Part shown: positions 29,926-37,905 of the stretch, piece after piece | Numbering within the stretch: the first letter of the stretch is position 1 | Layout of the letters: every line of letters begins with the position of its first letter | Source: Aquabacterium sp. CECT 9606 | GTDB taxonomy: Bacteria > Pseudomonadota > Gammaproteobacteria > Burkholderiales > Burkholderiaceae_C | DNA length: 64,000 bases | Reading direction: 5' to 3' | Assembly (NCBI RefSeq): GCF_918741295.1 | Contig: NZ_CAKKNB010000002.1 | Coordinates: 620,001-684,000 of the forward strand | Notes under the pieces: generated by a model | What the model was told of the DNA's origin: nothing | What the model saw: the letters and a program-made list of their open reading frames with translations, nothing else | The model's database searches: none | Program-made: the position numbers and the translations under genes

Positions 29926-30894
29926 TCAGCAGTTGGGGCCGCCGGGCGCGGTTTCAAGCGCGGGGTGGTCCAGGTCAGGGCGGCGCCAGGGGTCCACATG
30001 GGTCATCAGGTTGAGCACGCGGTGGCGTTGCAGCACCCGCTGGCGGGCTTCAACGGCGATGTCGTGGCCGGCTTCCACGGTGATCAGGGCATCGACCTCG
30101 ATGTGCGCGTCCACGATGATCATGTCGCCCATCTTGCGGGTGCGCACATCGTGGACATTGCTCACGCCGGGCGTGTCCATCAGGGTCTGGCGGATGGCCT
30201 GCACTTCGGCCTCGTCCACCGAGCGGTCGACCAGGTCATGCAAGGCGTCCCAGCCGAAACCCCACCCCATGCGCGCCACCATGAAGCCGACGATGAGCGC
30301 GGCGATCGGGTCCAGGATGGGGTAGCCGGCCAGGTTGCCCACGATGCCCAGCCCCACGACCAGCGAAGAGGCCGCGTCCGAGCGGGCGTGCCAGGCATTG
30401 GCCACCAGCATGCTGGATTTGACGCGTTTGGCCACCGCCAGCATGTAGCGGAACAGCAGCTCCTTGGCGATGAGGGCTGCGCCCGCTGCCCACAGCGCCA
30501 CCACGTGCACGGTCTGCACCGTCTCGGGTGACTGCAGCTTGAGGGCGGCGGACCACAGCATGCCCACGCCCACGGCCAGCAGCAAGGCTCCGAGGATCAA
30601 TGAGGCGGCGGTTTCGAAACGCTGGTGGCCATAGGGGTGGTCTTCGTCGGCGTCTTTCTGGCTGTGGTGGTTGGCGAACAGCACGACGAAATCGGCCACC
30701 AGGTCGGACAGCGAATGCACGCCATCGGCGATCAGGCCCTGGGACTTGGCCAGGATGCCGACCGCGATCTGGGCCGTGGTGAGCACCAGGTTGACGCCCA
30801 CGCTGACCCAGGTGCTGCGCGAGGCCGCGGCGGCGCGCTCCGCCGGGCTGTGCTGGTCGTCTTCGGAGTCGTCGGCAAGGTCATTGAAGTTCAT
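29926..30894 (-). CDS. Cation diffusion facilitator transporter
   Basis: A 322-residue CDF exporter. Membrane helix 2 has the metal site GLIADGVHSLSDLVADFVVL (D and HxxxD), a second site lies in helix 5 (HARSDAASSLVVG), and the cytosolic C-terminal domain has VRTRKMGDMIIVDAHIEVD. The N-terminus is acidic (ADDSEDDQH). Zn(II), Fe(II) or Cd(II)/H+ antiport are possible. It is divergent from the SHP operon; a three-copy CTTAAG-like repeat lies in the 71-bp gap and could control both directions. Confidence 0.9.
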   Translation of the reverse strand: MNFNDLADDSEDDQHSPAERAAAASRSTWVSVGVNLVLTTAQIAVGILAKSQGLIADGVHSLSDLVADFVVLFANHHSQKDADEDHPYGHQRFETAASLILGALLLAVGVGMLWSAALKLQSPETVQTVHVVALWAAGAALIAKELLFRYMLAVAKRVKSSMLVANAWHARSDAASSLVVGLGIVGNLAGYPILDPIAALIVGFMVARMGWGFGWDALHDLVDRSVDEAEVQAIRQTLMDTPGVSNVHDVRTRKMGDMIIVDAHIEVDALITVEAGHDIAVEARQRVLQRHRVLNLMTHVDPWRRPDLDHPALETAPGGPNC

Positions 30895-30902
30895 GGGCGC
30901 AT

Positions 30903-30930
30903 CTTAGCCATGGCTTAAGAAAGCCCTAAG
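30903..30930. promoter_or_regulatory. Three CTTAAG-like direct repeats at 11-bp spacing
   Basis: CTTAGC (30903), CTTAAG (30914) and CCTAAG (30925) repeat every 11 bp, the layout of tandem sites for OmpR/PmrA/QseB-type regulators (half-site near CTTAAG, 5-bp spacer). It lies 36 bp before the SHP start codon and 8 bp from the CDF start. The operon encodes a QseB-type regulator, so autoregulation is inferred. Confidence 0.5.
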
Positions 30931-30965
30931 ACGCCGCCGGCATCATGAGTTCCAAGGAGTCACCC

Positions 30966-31394
30966 ATGAACTTGTCCGCTGCGTTCCAGATGCCCTTCCG
31001 TGTACTGATGACCGCCTGCGCGGCCGGGGTGGCGGCGTGCCTGGTCATGAATCCGGCGCTGGCGGCCACGCCCGCCGATCAACTGGCCGGCTACACCGCC
31101 CAGGCGGGGGCACCGGCCGTGCCCAGTCGCGGGCAGGCGTTTTTCACGGCCCGCCACGGGCGTGAATGGAGTTGCGCCTCGTGCCATGGCGCCGTGCCCA
31201 CCCAGGCCGCACGGCATGCCTCGACCGGCAAGGTCATCCAGCCACTGGCCCCTGCCTTCAATCCGGAACGCTTCACGGACCCGGCCAAGACCGAGAAGTG
31301 GTTTCGCCGCAATTGCAACGATGTGCTGGGCCGCGAATGCAGCGCCGCTGAAAAAGCGGATGTGCTGGGCTGGTTGATCACGCTCAAACCCTGA
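30966..31394 (+). CDS. shp: SHP-like monohaem cytochrome c (DUF1924)
   Basis: A 142-residue periplasmic cytochrome: signal peptide to about residue 34, haem motif CASCH (C70, C73, H74), and a C-terminal loop RRNCNDVLGREC. This pattern matches sphaeroides haem protein (SHP), in which an Asn next to a disulfide-bonded Cys (here N116/C117, C125) is a displaceable haem ligand and the reduced form binds O2. In known systems SHP is encoded with a diheme cytochrome and a cytochrome b561, as here. AAGGAG precedes the ATG. Confidence 0.87.
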   Translation: MNLSAAFQMPFRVLMTACAAGVAACLVMNPALAATPADQLAGYTAQAGAPAVPSRGQAFFTARHGREWSCASCHGAVPTQAARHASTGKVIQPLAPAFNPERFTDPAKTEKWFRRNCNDVLGRECSAAEKADVLGWLITLKP

Positions 31395-31406
31395 CCAGGA
31401 GAAATC

Positions 31407-31880
31407 ATGACGTCAATCCGAGTTCTGTGGGGGCTGCTCATCGCCCTGTGTTGCCTGCAAGCGGCCATCGCCGACGACGACGGCGAACGCATGAAGCGCG
31501 TTCCCTTGTTGCCCAAGTACCAGCAGGAATGCGCCGCTTGCCACCTGGCCTACCCGCCGGGGATGCTGCCAGCGGCGTCGTGGCGGCGCTTGATGAACGG
31601 CCTGCCCAAGCACTTCGGCACCGATGCCTCGCTGGACCCGGCCACGGTCAAGCAATTGGCCGACTGGCTCACGGCGAATGCGGGCAGCCACCGCCGCGTG
31701 CGCGAGGAGCCAGCGCAAGACCGCATCACGCGCTCGGCCTGGTTCCTGAGGGAGCACGACGAGGTGCCCGCGGCCACCTGGCGCCGCCCTGCCATCAAGA
31801 GCCCGGCCAACTGCATGGCCTGCCATGCGGGCGCCAACCGGGGCGAATTCGACGAAGACCGAATCCGCATCCCCAAGTGA
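31407..31880 (+). CDS. Diheme cytochrome c (DHC)
   Basis: A 157-residue exported protein with signal peptide (ends about residue 22, AIADDD) and two haem motifs, CAACH (42-46) and CMACH (136-140). Family DHC proteins pass electrons to SHP. The mid-part SWRRLMNGLPKHFG is typical. The gene starts 12 bp after shp and 7 bp before the cytochrome b561 gene. The second haem lies near the C-terminus. Confidence 0.88.
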   Translation: MTSIRVLWGLLIALCCLQAAIADDDGERMKRVPLLPKYQQECAACHLAYPPGMLPAASWRRLMNGLPKHFGTDASLDPATVKQLADWLTANAGSHRRVREEPAQDRITRSAWFLREHDEVPAATWRRPAIKSPANCMACHAGANRGEFDEDRIRIPK

Positions 31881-31887
31881 GACCATC

Positions 31888-32601
31888 ATGACCACCACGC
31901 CATTGAGTTCTTCCCGGCCCACCACCGCGCCCGCCCGTCGGCGCATGGTGGATGCCACCACCCGCGCCTTGCACTGGTTGATGGCGCTGAGCTTCACCGG
32001 CGCTTACCTCACCGCCGATGGCGAGCGTTGGCGCCTGGTGCACGTCGCGCTGGGCTACACCCTGGGCGGTCTGTTGGTGGCCCGCTTGCTGTGGGGGCTG
32101 TTCGGGCCACGCCAGGTGCGCTTGTCGGTGCTGTGGCGCAAGCTGCGCAGCCTGCCCACCTGGCTGGCCGCGCCCACCAACGCCCGTTTGGGGCAAAACG
32201 TGCTGATGGCCTTGGCGGTGGCGCTCATCCTGAGCCTGATCCTGCCTTTGACCTTGAGCGGCTATGCCGTGTGGGACGAATGGGGCGGCGAATGGCTGGA
32301 GGAGGTGCATGAGTTCTTCGGCAATGCCCTGCTGGCCGTCGTGCTGCTGCATATCGGGCTGATTGTGCTGCTGAGCCTGTGGCGTCGCCAGAACCAGGCC
32401 TTGCCCATGCTCACCGGCCGCGGGCCAGGCCCCGGCGCCGATGTGGCTCCGCGCAACCATGGTTGGCTGGCACTCGCCCTGGTCGGCGCGGTTGTGGCAT
32501 TCTGGCTCTGGCAATGGAACGGGGCACCCGGTGCTTCTCCCTCCGACGCCAACCCAACCCTGTCCCACCATGAGCGCCAGGCCGACCATGACGACGATTG
32601 A
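31888..32601 (+). CDS. Cytochrome b561-type membrane electron donor
   Basis: A 237-residue four-helix cytochrome b: helix 1 around TRALHWLMALSFTGAYL, helix 2 around HVALGYTLGGLLVARLLWG, helix 3 around NVLMALAVALILSLILPLTL, and helix 4 around VHEFFGNALLAVVLLHIGLI, with His ligands in helices 1, 2 and 4. A further C-terminal hydrophobic stretch and a His/Asp-rich tail follow. It should move electrons from quinol to the periplasmic DHC and SHP. The ATG at 31888 gives the family N-terminus. Confidence 0.87.
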   Translation: MTTTPLSSSRPTTAPARRRMVDATTRALHWLMALSFTGAYLTADGERWRLVHVALGYTLGGLLVARLLWGLFGPRQVRLSVLWRKLRSLPTWLAAPTNARLGQNVLMALAVALILSLILPLTLSGYAVWDEWGGEWLEEVHEFFGNALLAVVLLHIGLIVLLSLWRRQNQALPMLTGRGPGPGADVAPRNHGWLALALVGAVVAFWLWQWNGAPGASPSDANPTLSHHERQADHDDD

Positions 32602-32615
32602 AAGCCCCCTGTGCC

Positions 32616-33290
32616 ATGCGCCTTCTGCTTGCCGAGGATGACCCCCTGCTGGGCGATGGCTTGCAGGCTGGCCTGCGGCAACTGGGCTTCCAGGTCGATT
32701 GGGTGCGAGATGGCCTGGCTGCCGAGCGCGAGCTGCGCACCCAGGCCTACGCGGTGGCCGTGCTGGACCTGGGCTTGCCCTTGAAGGACGGCTTGGCGGT
32801 GCTGGCCGCGGTTCGCCGTGATGGCATCTCGGCGCCGGTGCTGGTGCTGACCGCGCGTGACGCGGTGCCCGACCGCATCCAGGGGCTGGACGTGGGGGCC
32901 GACGACTACGTGGTCAAGCCGGTGGACCTGCAAGAGCTGGCGGCCCGCCTGCGCGCCCTGGTGCGCCGTGCCCATGGCCAGCCTCAGGAATGTCTGCAGG
33001 CCCAGGACGTGGTGCTGGACCCGGCCGCCCGCACGGTGAGGCAGGCGGGCACCTTGGTCACCTTGTCGACGCGCGAGTTCGACTTGCTGCAGGCTTTGAT
33101 GCTCAACGCGGGCCGGGTGCTGTCTCGCGAGCAGATCGAGCAGCACCTCTACAGCTGGGGGCATGAGGTCGACAGCAATGCGGTCGAAGTCCACATCCAC
33201 CACCTGCGCCGCAAGCTGGGCAGCAGTCTGATCCAGACCGTGCGGGGCGTGGGCTACTTGTTGCTGCGCGAAGCGCCCACCTCGCCATGA
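32616..33290 (+). CDS. OmpR/QseB-type response regulator
   Basis: A 224-residue regulator. The receiver has LLAEDD, phospho-Asp D51 in VLDLGLPLKDG, T in LTARD and K in VVKPVD. The winged-helix output domain has STREFDLLQALMLNAGRVLSREQI and VEVHIHHLRRKLG. It is most like QseB/PmrA-type proteins, which bind CTTAAG-like direct repeats such as those upstream of shp. The stop overlaps the kinase start (ATGA). Confidence 0.92.
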   Translation: MRLLLAEDDPLLGDGLQAGLRQLGFQVDWVRDGLAAERELRTQAYAVAVLDLGLPLKDGLAVLAAVRRDGISAPVLVLTARDAVPDRIQGLDVGADDYVVKPVDLQELAARLRALVRRAHGQPQECLQAQDVVLDPAARTVRQAGTLVTLSTREFDLLQALMLNAGRVLSREQIEQHLYSWGHEVDSNAVEVHIHHLRRKLGSSLIQTVRGVGYLLLREAPTSP

Positions 33291-34645
33291 TCAGCGCACC
33301 GCGTTCCATCCAGGGGCGTTTGTTGGCGTGGGTGCTGGGGATGGTCGTGGCCGTGTGGCTGAGCACCGCGGTCATCACCTGGTTTGACGCGCGTCATGAG
33401 CTGGAGGAGTTGCTCGATGGCCACCTGGCGCAGGCCGCGGCCTTGCTGGTGGTGCAGCAGCAAGGCGAGATCGAAGACGATCGCCATGACCTTGACGCAC
33501 CCACCTTGCACCGCTATGCGCCCAAAGTGGCCTTCCAGGTGTTCCATGAGGGGCGCCTGGCGCTGCGTTCGGCCAACGCGCCCGCCGTGCCCCTGGCGGC
33601 GCCAGGGCAGTCCTTCCGCACGGGTTTTGACACCGTGCAGATCGATGGCCTGAGCTGGCGGGTCTTCGCCGCCGAGGGCGGTGAGCAGGATGTGCGGGTC
33701 TACGTGGGTGAGCAGATGAGCTCGCGTTTGGAGATCCTGTGGGCCGTTTTGCGCAGCACCTTGTGGCCCATGGCCGTGGCGCTGCCGCTGTTGGCGTTGG
33801 CGGTGTGGTGGGCTGTGCGTCTGGGCGTGTCGCCCATGCGCCGTTTGGGCCTGGTGCTGGCGCAGCGCGAGCCGCAGGCCCTGCATCCCGTGGCGGTGGC
33901 GGGGGCGACGCTGGAGATGTTGCCGATGATCGAAGCCTTGAACGCCTTGTTCGCGCGCATCGACCAACTGCTGGCCTCGGAACGACGCTTCACCGCGGAC
34001 GCTGCCCACGAGCTGCGCACCCCGATCGCCGCGATCCGAGCCCAGGCGCAGGTGGCCTTGGCCGAGGCCGACGAGCTGGCTCGGCGTCATGCGCTGCTCA
34101 ACACCGTTCAGGGTTGTGACCGGGCCACCCGCCTGGTGGATCAGTTGCTGACCTTGTCCCGCTTGGAGGCGGCCGATGCCACGGCGCTTGAGGTGGTGGA
34201 GCTGCGCGCATTGACCCAAAGCGTGTTGGCCGAACTGGCCCCCAAGGCGCTGGGCAAGCACCAGATCTTGGAGTTTGAGTCGCCCGAACCCTGCTTTCTG
34301 CCCGGCAATGAGACGCTGCTGGCGGTGTTGCTGCGCAACCTGGTCGACAACGCGGTGCGGTACAGCCCGCCGTCGGCACGCGTCGCCGTGGCCTTGCGTC
34401 AAGCGGCCGGGCGCGTGGTGCTGAGCGTGGAGGACAGTGGTCCTGGCTTGGCCGAGGCCGATCGCCAACGCCTGGGTGAACGGTTTTTCAGGGTGCCGGG
34501 CAACCAGGAAAGTGGCAGTGGACTGGGCTGGTCCATTGTTCAGCGCATTGCCCAGGCGCACCGCCTGGAGGTGCAGGTTGAGGCATCGAAGCAGTTGGGC
34601 GGCTTGGCTGTGCACGTGACAGGTGTCGCTTCGTCGCCTCCTTGA
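33287..34645 (+). CDS. QseC-type sensor histidine kinase
   Basis: A 452-residue kinase with two membrane helices (about 10-28 and about 155-180) around a periplasmic sensor of about 130 residues, a short HAMP-like linker, HisKA with DAAHELRTPIAAI (phospho-His 241) and HATPase with NLVDNAVRYSP, VEDSGPGL and GSGLGWSIV. It is translationally coupled to the regulator. Its position at the end of the SHP operon suggests that it senses a signal linked to this respiratory branch. The final codons overlap the -35 box of the next gene. Confidence 0.92.
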   Translation: MISAPRSIQGRLLAWVLGMVVAVWLSTAVITWFDARHELEELLDGHLAQAAALLVVQQQGEIEDDRHDLDAPTLHRYAPKVAFQVFHEGRLALRSANAPAVPLAAPGQSFRTGFDTVQIDGLSWRVFAAEGGEQDVRVYVGEQMSSRLEILWAVLRSTLWPMAVALPLLALAVWWAVRLGVSPMRRLGLVLAQREPQALHPVAVAGATLEMLPMIEALNALFARIDQLLASERRFTADAAHELRTPIAAIRAQAQVALAEADELARRHALLNTVQGCDRATRLVDQLLTLSRLEAADATALEVVELRALTQSVLAELAPKALGKHQILEFESPEPCFLPGNETLLAVLLRNLVDNAVRYSPPSARVAVALRQAAGRVVLSVEDSGPGLAEADRQRLGERFFRVPGNQESGSGLGWSIVQRIAQAHRLEVQVEASKQLGGLAVHVTGVASSPP

Positions 34646-34677
34646 CAAAGCTTTTAAACTACCTTATGGTAGGTAGT
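34642..34677 (+). promoter_or_regulatory. tetR-family gene promoter with operator 1
   Basis: TTGACA (34642-34647), a 17-bp spacer and TATGGT (34665-34670) form a near-consensus promoter with predicted +1 near 34677, 2 nt from the ATG. The operator ACTACC-N8-GGTAGT (34658-34677) covers the -10 box and start point; a matching site lies before the thiolase gene. It fits autorepression. Confidence 0.72.
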
Positions 34678-34678
34678 C

Positions 34679-35248
34679 ATGAGCGCCCCCACCCTCACCG
34701 CCGAAGTCAGCACCCGCAGCCACATCCTTCAAGTGGCGCGTGAATTGATGCAGACGCGCTCCTACCTGGGCTTCAGCTTCCAGGATATCGCCGAGCGCGT
34801 GGGCATCCGCAAAGCCAGCCTGTACCACCACTTCCCCTCGAAAGAGTCGCTGGGTGTGGCGGTGCTGGTGGAGGCCACGCAAGGTTTCCGCGATTGGGCC
34901 GCGACCCGCGAAGGCCCCCCTGAGCGCCAACTGAAGTCCTACTTCAAGATGCTGCGCAATGGCCTGGGCGCGGGTTCGCGCGTCTGCCCCGCCGGTTCTG
35001 TGGTGCCCGGATGGGATTGCATGAACGAAGAGATGCGCGAGGCCGTGCGCCAGTTGCGCGCCGGGCAGGTGCAGTGGTTGACGGGCATACTGCGGCTGAT
35101 GCCCCAGGTGGCCTCGCCCGATGGCATCGCAGCCCATGTCTTCGCCTTGGGACAGGGGGCCTTGATCGCCGCCCGGGCCACTGGGCAGGCCACGGATTTT
35201 GACCAAGCGGTGGCGCCCGCCTTTGCGCTGTTGGGCTTGCCGGAATAG
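34679..35248 (+). CDS. TetR/AcrR-family transcriptional regulator
   Basis: A 189-residue regulator. The N-terminal helix-turn-helix is YLGFSFQDIAERVGIRKASLYHHFPSKESL. The ligand domain carries RVCPAGSVVPGWDCMNEEMREAV, similar to TetR_C regulators of fatty-acid or acyl-CoA genes. It lies upstream of a thiolase/MaoC pair, and matching operators precede both units, so it probably represses both and is released by an acyl-CoA or aldehyde-type ligand (inference). The mRNA is predicted to be nearly leaderless. Confidence 0.9.
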   Translation: MSAPTLTAEVSTRSHILQVARELMQTRSYLGFSFQDIAERVGIRKASLYHHFPSKESLGVAVLVEATQGFRDWAATREGPPERQLKSYFKMLRNGLGAGSRVCPAGSVVPGWDCMNEEMREAVRQLRAGQVQWLTGILRLMPQVASPDGIAAHVFALGQGALIAARATGQATDFDQAVAPAFALLGLPE

Positions 35249-35273
35249 GCCAGCCCTTTTTTTGCCCCTGAAA

Positions 35274-35293
35274 ACTACCTACTGGATGGTAGA
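35274..35293 (+). promoter_or_regulatory. TetR operator 2 upstream of the thiolase gene
   Basis: ACTACC-N8-GGTAGA matches operator 1 in both half-sites and spacing. It lies 11 bp before the thiolase ATG and just before its AAGGAG, so binding would block transcription into, or early elongation of, the thiolase-maoC unit. Confidence 0.68.
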
Positions 35294-35304
35294 AGGAGAT
35301 TGTC

Positions 35305-36438
35305 ATGAAAGCCGTCATCGCTGGCTACGCCCGCTCACCCTTCCACTTCGCCAACAAGGGCGCGCTGGCCAAGGTGCGCCCCGACGACCTGGCCGCCCAG
35401 GTGGTCCAGGGGCTGCTGCAACGCACCGACCTGGACCCGGCCTTGCTGGAGGACGTGATCCTGGGTTGCGCTTATCCCGAGTCTTCGCAAGGCAACAACC
35501 TGGCGCGCATCGTGGGGCTGCTGGCCGGCTTGCCGCACGAGGTGCCGGGCATGACGGTGAACCGCTTCTGCGGCTCGTCCATGCAGGCCATCCACATCGC
35601 GGCCGCGCAGATCGAGGCAGGCATGGGCGAGGCCTTCTTGTGCGTGGGCGTGGAGTCGATGACGATGGTGCCGCAGGGGGGCTTCAACTTCTCACCCAGC
35701 CCCGAGTTGTTCGAGCATTCGGACGCCTACATCACCATGGGCGAGACGGCCGAGAACGTGGCCGAGCGCTGGAACGTGGCGCGTGCCGATCAGGAGTTGC
35801 TGGCCATGCAGTCGCACCAGAAGGCCGCCGCCGCGCGTGAAGGCGGGCGTTTGAAGGACGAGATCATCGCCATCCGCACGGCCTCGGGCGAGCTGATCGA
35901 GGCCGATGGTTGCATCCGGCCTTCAACGTCATTGGAGGCCTTGGCCGCGCTGCGTCCGGTGTTCCGCCCCACGGGCGTGGTCACGGCGGGCACCTCGTCG
36001 CCGCTGACCGATGGCGCCTCGGTGGTGCTGGTGACCAGCGATGAGTTCGCGGCTCGGCATGGCCTGAAGGCCACGGCCCGCATCAAGTCTTTTGCCTCGG
36101 TGGGCGTGGACCCGGCCGTGATGGGCATCGGTCCGGTCCCGGCCACACGCAAGGCCCTGGCCCGTGCGGGGTTGCAAGTGGCCGACCTGGACGTGGTCGA
36201 GATCAACGAGGCCTTCGGGTCGCAAGCCCTGGCCTGCATCCGCGACCTGGGCCTGAACCCCGCCACGGTGAACCTGGACGGTGGTGGCCTGGCGATTGGC
36301 CACCCGCTGGGCGCCACGGGCGCGCGCATCACCGGCAAGGCAGCGGCCTTGCTGGTGCGCGAGAACGGGCGCTATGCTTTGTCCACCCAATGCATTGGTG
36401 GCGGTCAAGGCATCGCCACCATCCTGGAACGCGTGTGA
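35305..36438 (+). CDS. Acetyl-CoA acyltransferase (FadA-like thiolase)
   Basis: A 377-residue thiolase. The nucleophile is C89 in NRFCGSS; NEAFGSQ, GGGLAIGHPLGATGAR and CIGGGQG provide the remaining catalytic residues. It belongs to the degradative thiolases and differs from the 9.4-kb thiolase in length and in the GCAYPESSQGNNLAR segment. With MaoC hydratase downstream and a TetR regulator upstream it probably serves a beta-oxidation-like route. AAGGAG precedes the ATG. Confidence 0.9.
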   Translation: MKAVIAGYARSPFHFANKGALAKVRPDDLAAQVVQGLLQRTDLDPALLEDVILGCAYPESSQGNNLARIVGLLAGLPHEVPGMTVNRFCGSSMQAIHIAAAQIEAGMGEAFLCVGVESMTMVPQGGFNFSPSPELFEHSDAYITMGETAENVAERWNVARADQELLAMQSHQKAAAAREGGRLKDEIIAIRTASGELIEADGCIRPSTSLEALAALRPVFRPTGVVTAGTSSPLTDGASVVLVTSDEFAARHGLKATARIKSFASVGVDPAVMGIGPVPATRKALARAGLQVADLDVVEINEAFGSQALACIRDLGLNPATVNLDGGGLAIGHPLGATGARITGKAAALLVRENGRYALSTQCIGGGQGIATILERV

Positions 36439-36454
36439 TCGAAGAGAGACGACG

Positions 36455-36901
36455 ATGAGCGAGAACCTTTTCCTGGACGACTTCACCGTGGGCCAGCGCT
36501 TCGTGAGCGGCGAGCACCTGATCGACGAGGCGCAGATCAAGGCCTTCGCGTCGCAGTTCGATCCGCAGCCGTTTCACCTGGACGATGACGCGGCCCAATC
36601 CACCTTGTTCCGCGGCCTGGCGGCCAGTGGCTGGCACACCGCGGCCATCACCATGCGGCTGATGGTGCAAGGCGGGATGCCGGTGGAAGGCGGGCTCATC
36701 GGCGCCGGCGGCGACATCAGCTGGCCCAAGCCGACCCGCCCGGGCGATGTGCTGCGCGTGGAAAGCGAGGTGGTGTCGATCACCCCCTCGCGTTCCAAAC
36801 CTCAGCAGGGGATGATGACGGTGCGCGGTGAAACGCTCAACCAGCACGGCGATGCGGTGCAGGTGCTGGTGGTCAAGATGGTGGTCCCGCGTCGGGTGTG
36901 A
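36455..36901 (+). CDS. MaoC-like enoyl-CoA hydratase
   Basis: A 148-residue single-hotdog MaoC protein. The hydratase motif has Asp and His in FDPQPFHLDDDAA, followed by GWHTAAITMRL and the strand GDISWPKPTRPGD. These hydrate trans-2-enoyl-CoA to (R)-3-hydroxyacyl-CoA. It starts 16 bp after the thiolase stop. Its 3' end overlaps the convergent esterase gene by 29 bp. The start gives the family N-terminus (NLFLDDFTVGQRF). Confidence 0.9.
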   Translation: MSENLFLDDFTVGQRFVSGEHLIDEAQIKAFASQFDPQPFHLDDDAAQSTLFRGLAASGWHTAAITMRLMVQGGMPVEGGLIGAGGDISWPKPTRPGDVLRVESEVVSITPSRSKPQQGMMTVRGETLNQHGDAVQVLVVKMVVPRRV

Positions 36902-37793
36902 CGTTCACATGATTTTTGGCGGGCACTGGCGGCAAGCCTTTGACAAAGGCGCTCACGTCTTTGAGGGCGGGTGACAACCACCGCAAGGGTTGCGCGAAAG
37001 AGCCCACCAGGGACACGTGGCCCACGTGGTCATAGCGCTTGAACTCCACCGGCACGCCCGCGGCTTGCAGCCGCTCGGCCAGGCGCGCGCTGTTGCGTTT
37101 GGGATCGACTTCCTTGTCTTCCTTGGCCACGCCTAAAAAGGTGCGGGGCGCTTTGGCGCTGACATGCTCGATGGGTTGCGACTCCAGCGGCACGTTGGGG
37201 TGGCCGAAGGTTTCGCGCGTTTGTGGGTTGATGATGGGGATGAAGTCATAAGGCCCCGCCAGGCCCACCCAGCCGGCGAGCTCCGACACGCGGTGGCCTT
37301 GCTGGTCCAGCCAGCGTGGGTCCAGCGCGATCATCGCGGCGTTGTAGGCGCCGGCGCTGTGGCCCATGACGACCACGCGGCGTGGGTTGCCACTGAAGCG
37401 CGCGGATTCGCTCAGGGCGTAGGCCACGGCTTTGGCGCAGTCGGGCAGGAAATCGGGGTAGCTGACTTGCGGATAAAGGCGGTAGTCGGCCACCATGGCG
37501 ACCATACCGTGGGCGGCCAGGGCTTCGCCCATGAAGCGGTACTGGTGGCGTTCGCCCATGTGCCAGTTGCCGCCATACAAAAACACCACCACCGGGAAGC
37601 CGCCTTCGGGCGGTTCACCCTTGGGCTGGTACACATCCAGCAACTGGCGCGCTTGCGGGCCATAGGCCACATCAGGCGTGAGCCGGTAGGTGTCACTGGG
37701 CACCAGGGCATTGATGGCACGGGTGGCCGAGCAGCCAGCCAGGGCGGCCAACAGGCCCAGCAGGGCCACAAGCTTGAACCATTGCTTCAGCAT
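36873..37793 (-). CDS. Alpha/beta hydrolase (esterase), predicted lipoprotein
   Basis: A 306-residue hydrolase of the BD-FAE/carboxylesterase group. A lipoprotein signal ends LAGC (lipid Cys 21). The oxyanion strand is FLYGGNWHMG and the nucleophile is S146 in GHSAG; the His is probably in YDHVGHVSLV. The substrate is unknown; related enzymes cleave small esters or formamides. The C-terminus (VKGLPPVPAKNHVNV) overlaps the convergent maoC gene. It stands alone on its strand. Confidence 0.87.
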   Translation of the reverse strand: MLKQWFKLVALLGLLAALAGCSATRAINALVPSDTYRLTPDVAYGPQARQLLDVYQPKGEPPEGGFPVVVFLYGGNWHMGERHQYRFMGEALAAHGMVAMVADYRLYPQVSYPDFLPDCAKAVAYALSESARFSGNPRRVVVMGHSAGAYNAAMIALDPRWLDQQGHRVSELAGWVGLAGPYDFIPIINPQTRETFGHPNVPLESQPIEHVSAKAPRTFLGVAKEDKEVDPKRNSARLAERLQAAGVPVEFKRYDHVGHVSLVGSFAQPLRWLSPALKDVSAFVKGLPPVPAKNHVNVTPDAGPPS

Positions 37794-37880
37794 GGCTGAA
37801 TCCGATCATGACTGCAGGGACAGGCCTTCAGTGTCGGAGGGCAGGGTGACGCCGTCCATCGGTGAAGCGGAAGCGCGGGC

Positions 37881-37896
37881 GTAGGCTGCGGCCTAC
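37881..37896. repeat. Short palindrome GTAGGC-N4-GCCTAC
   Basis: A 16-bp palindrome (GTAGGCTGCGGCCTAC) in the gap between the esterase and udgX genes, close after the udgX stop. It could be a small hairpin or REP-like unit. It lacks a U-run. Confidence 0.35.
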
Positions 37897-37905
37897 AGCG
37901 CCAGC

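Noticed and set aside
37881-37896. GTAGGC-N4-GCCTAC as a third member of the GTAG-N8-CTAC operator set
   Set aside because: The inner bases differ (GTAGGC rather than GTAGGA), it is 14 kb from the others and lies downstream of a gene, so a hairpin or REP-like unit is more likely.
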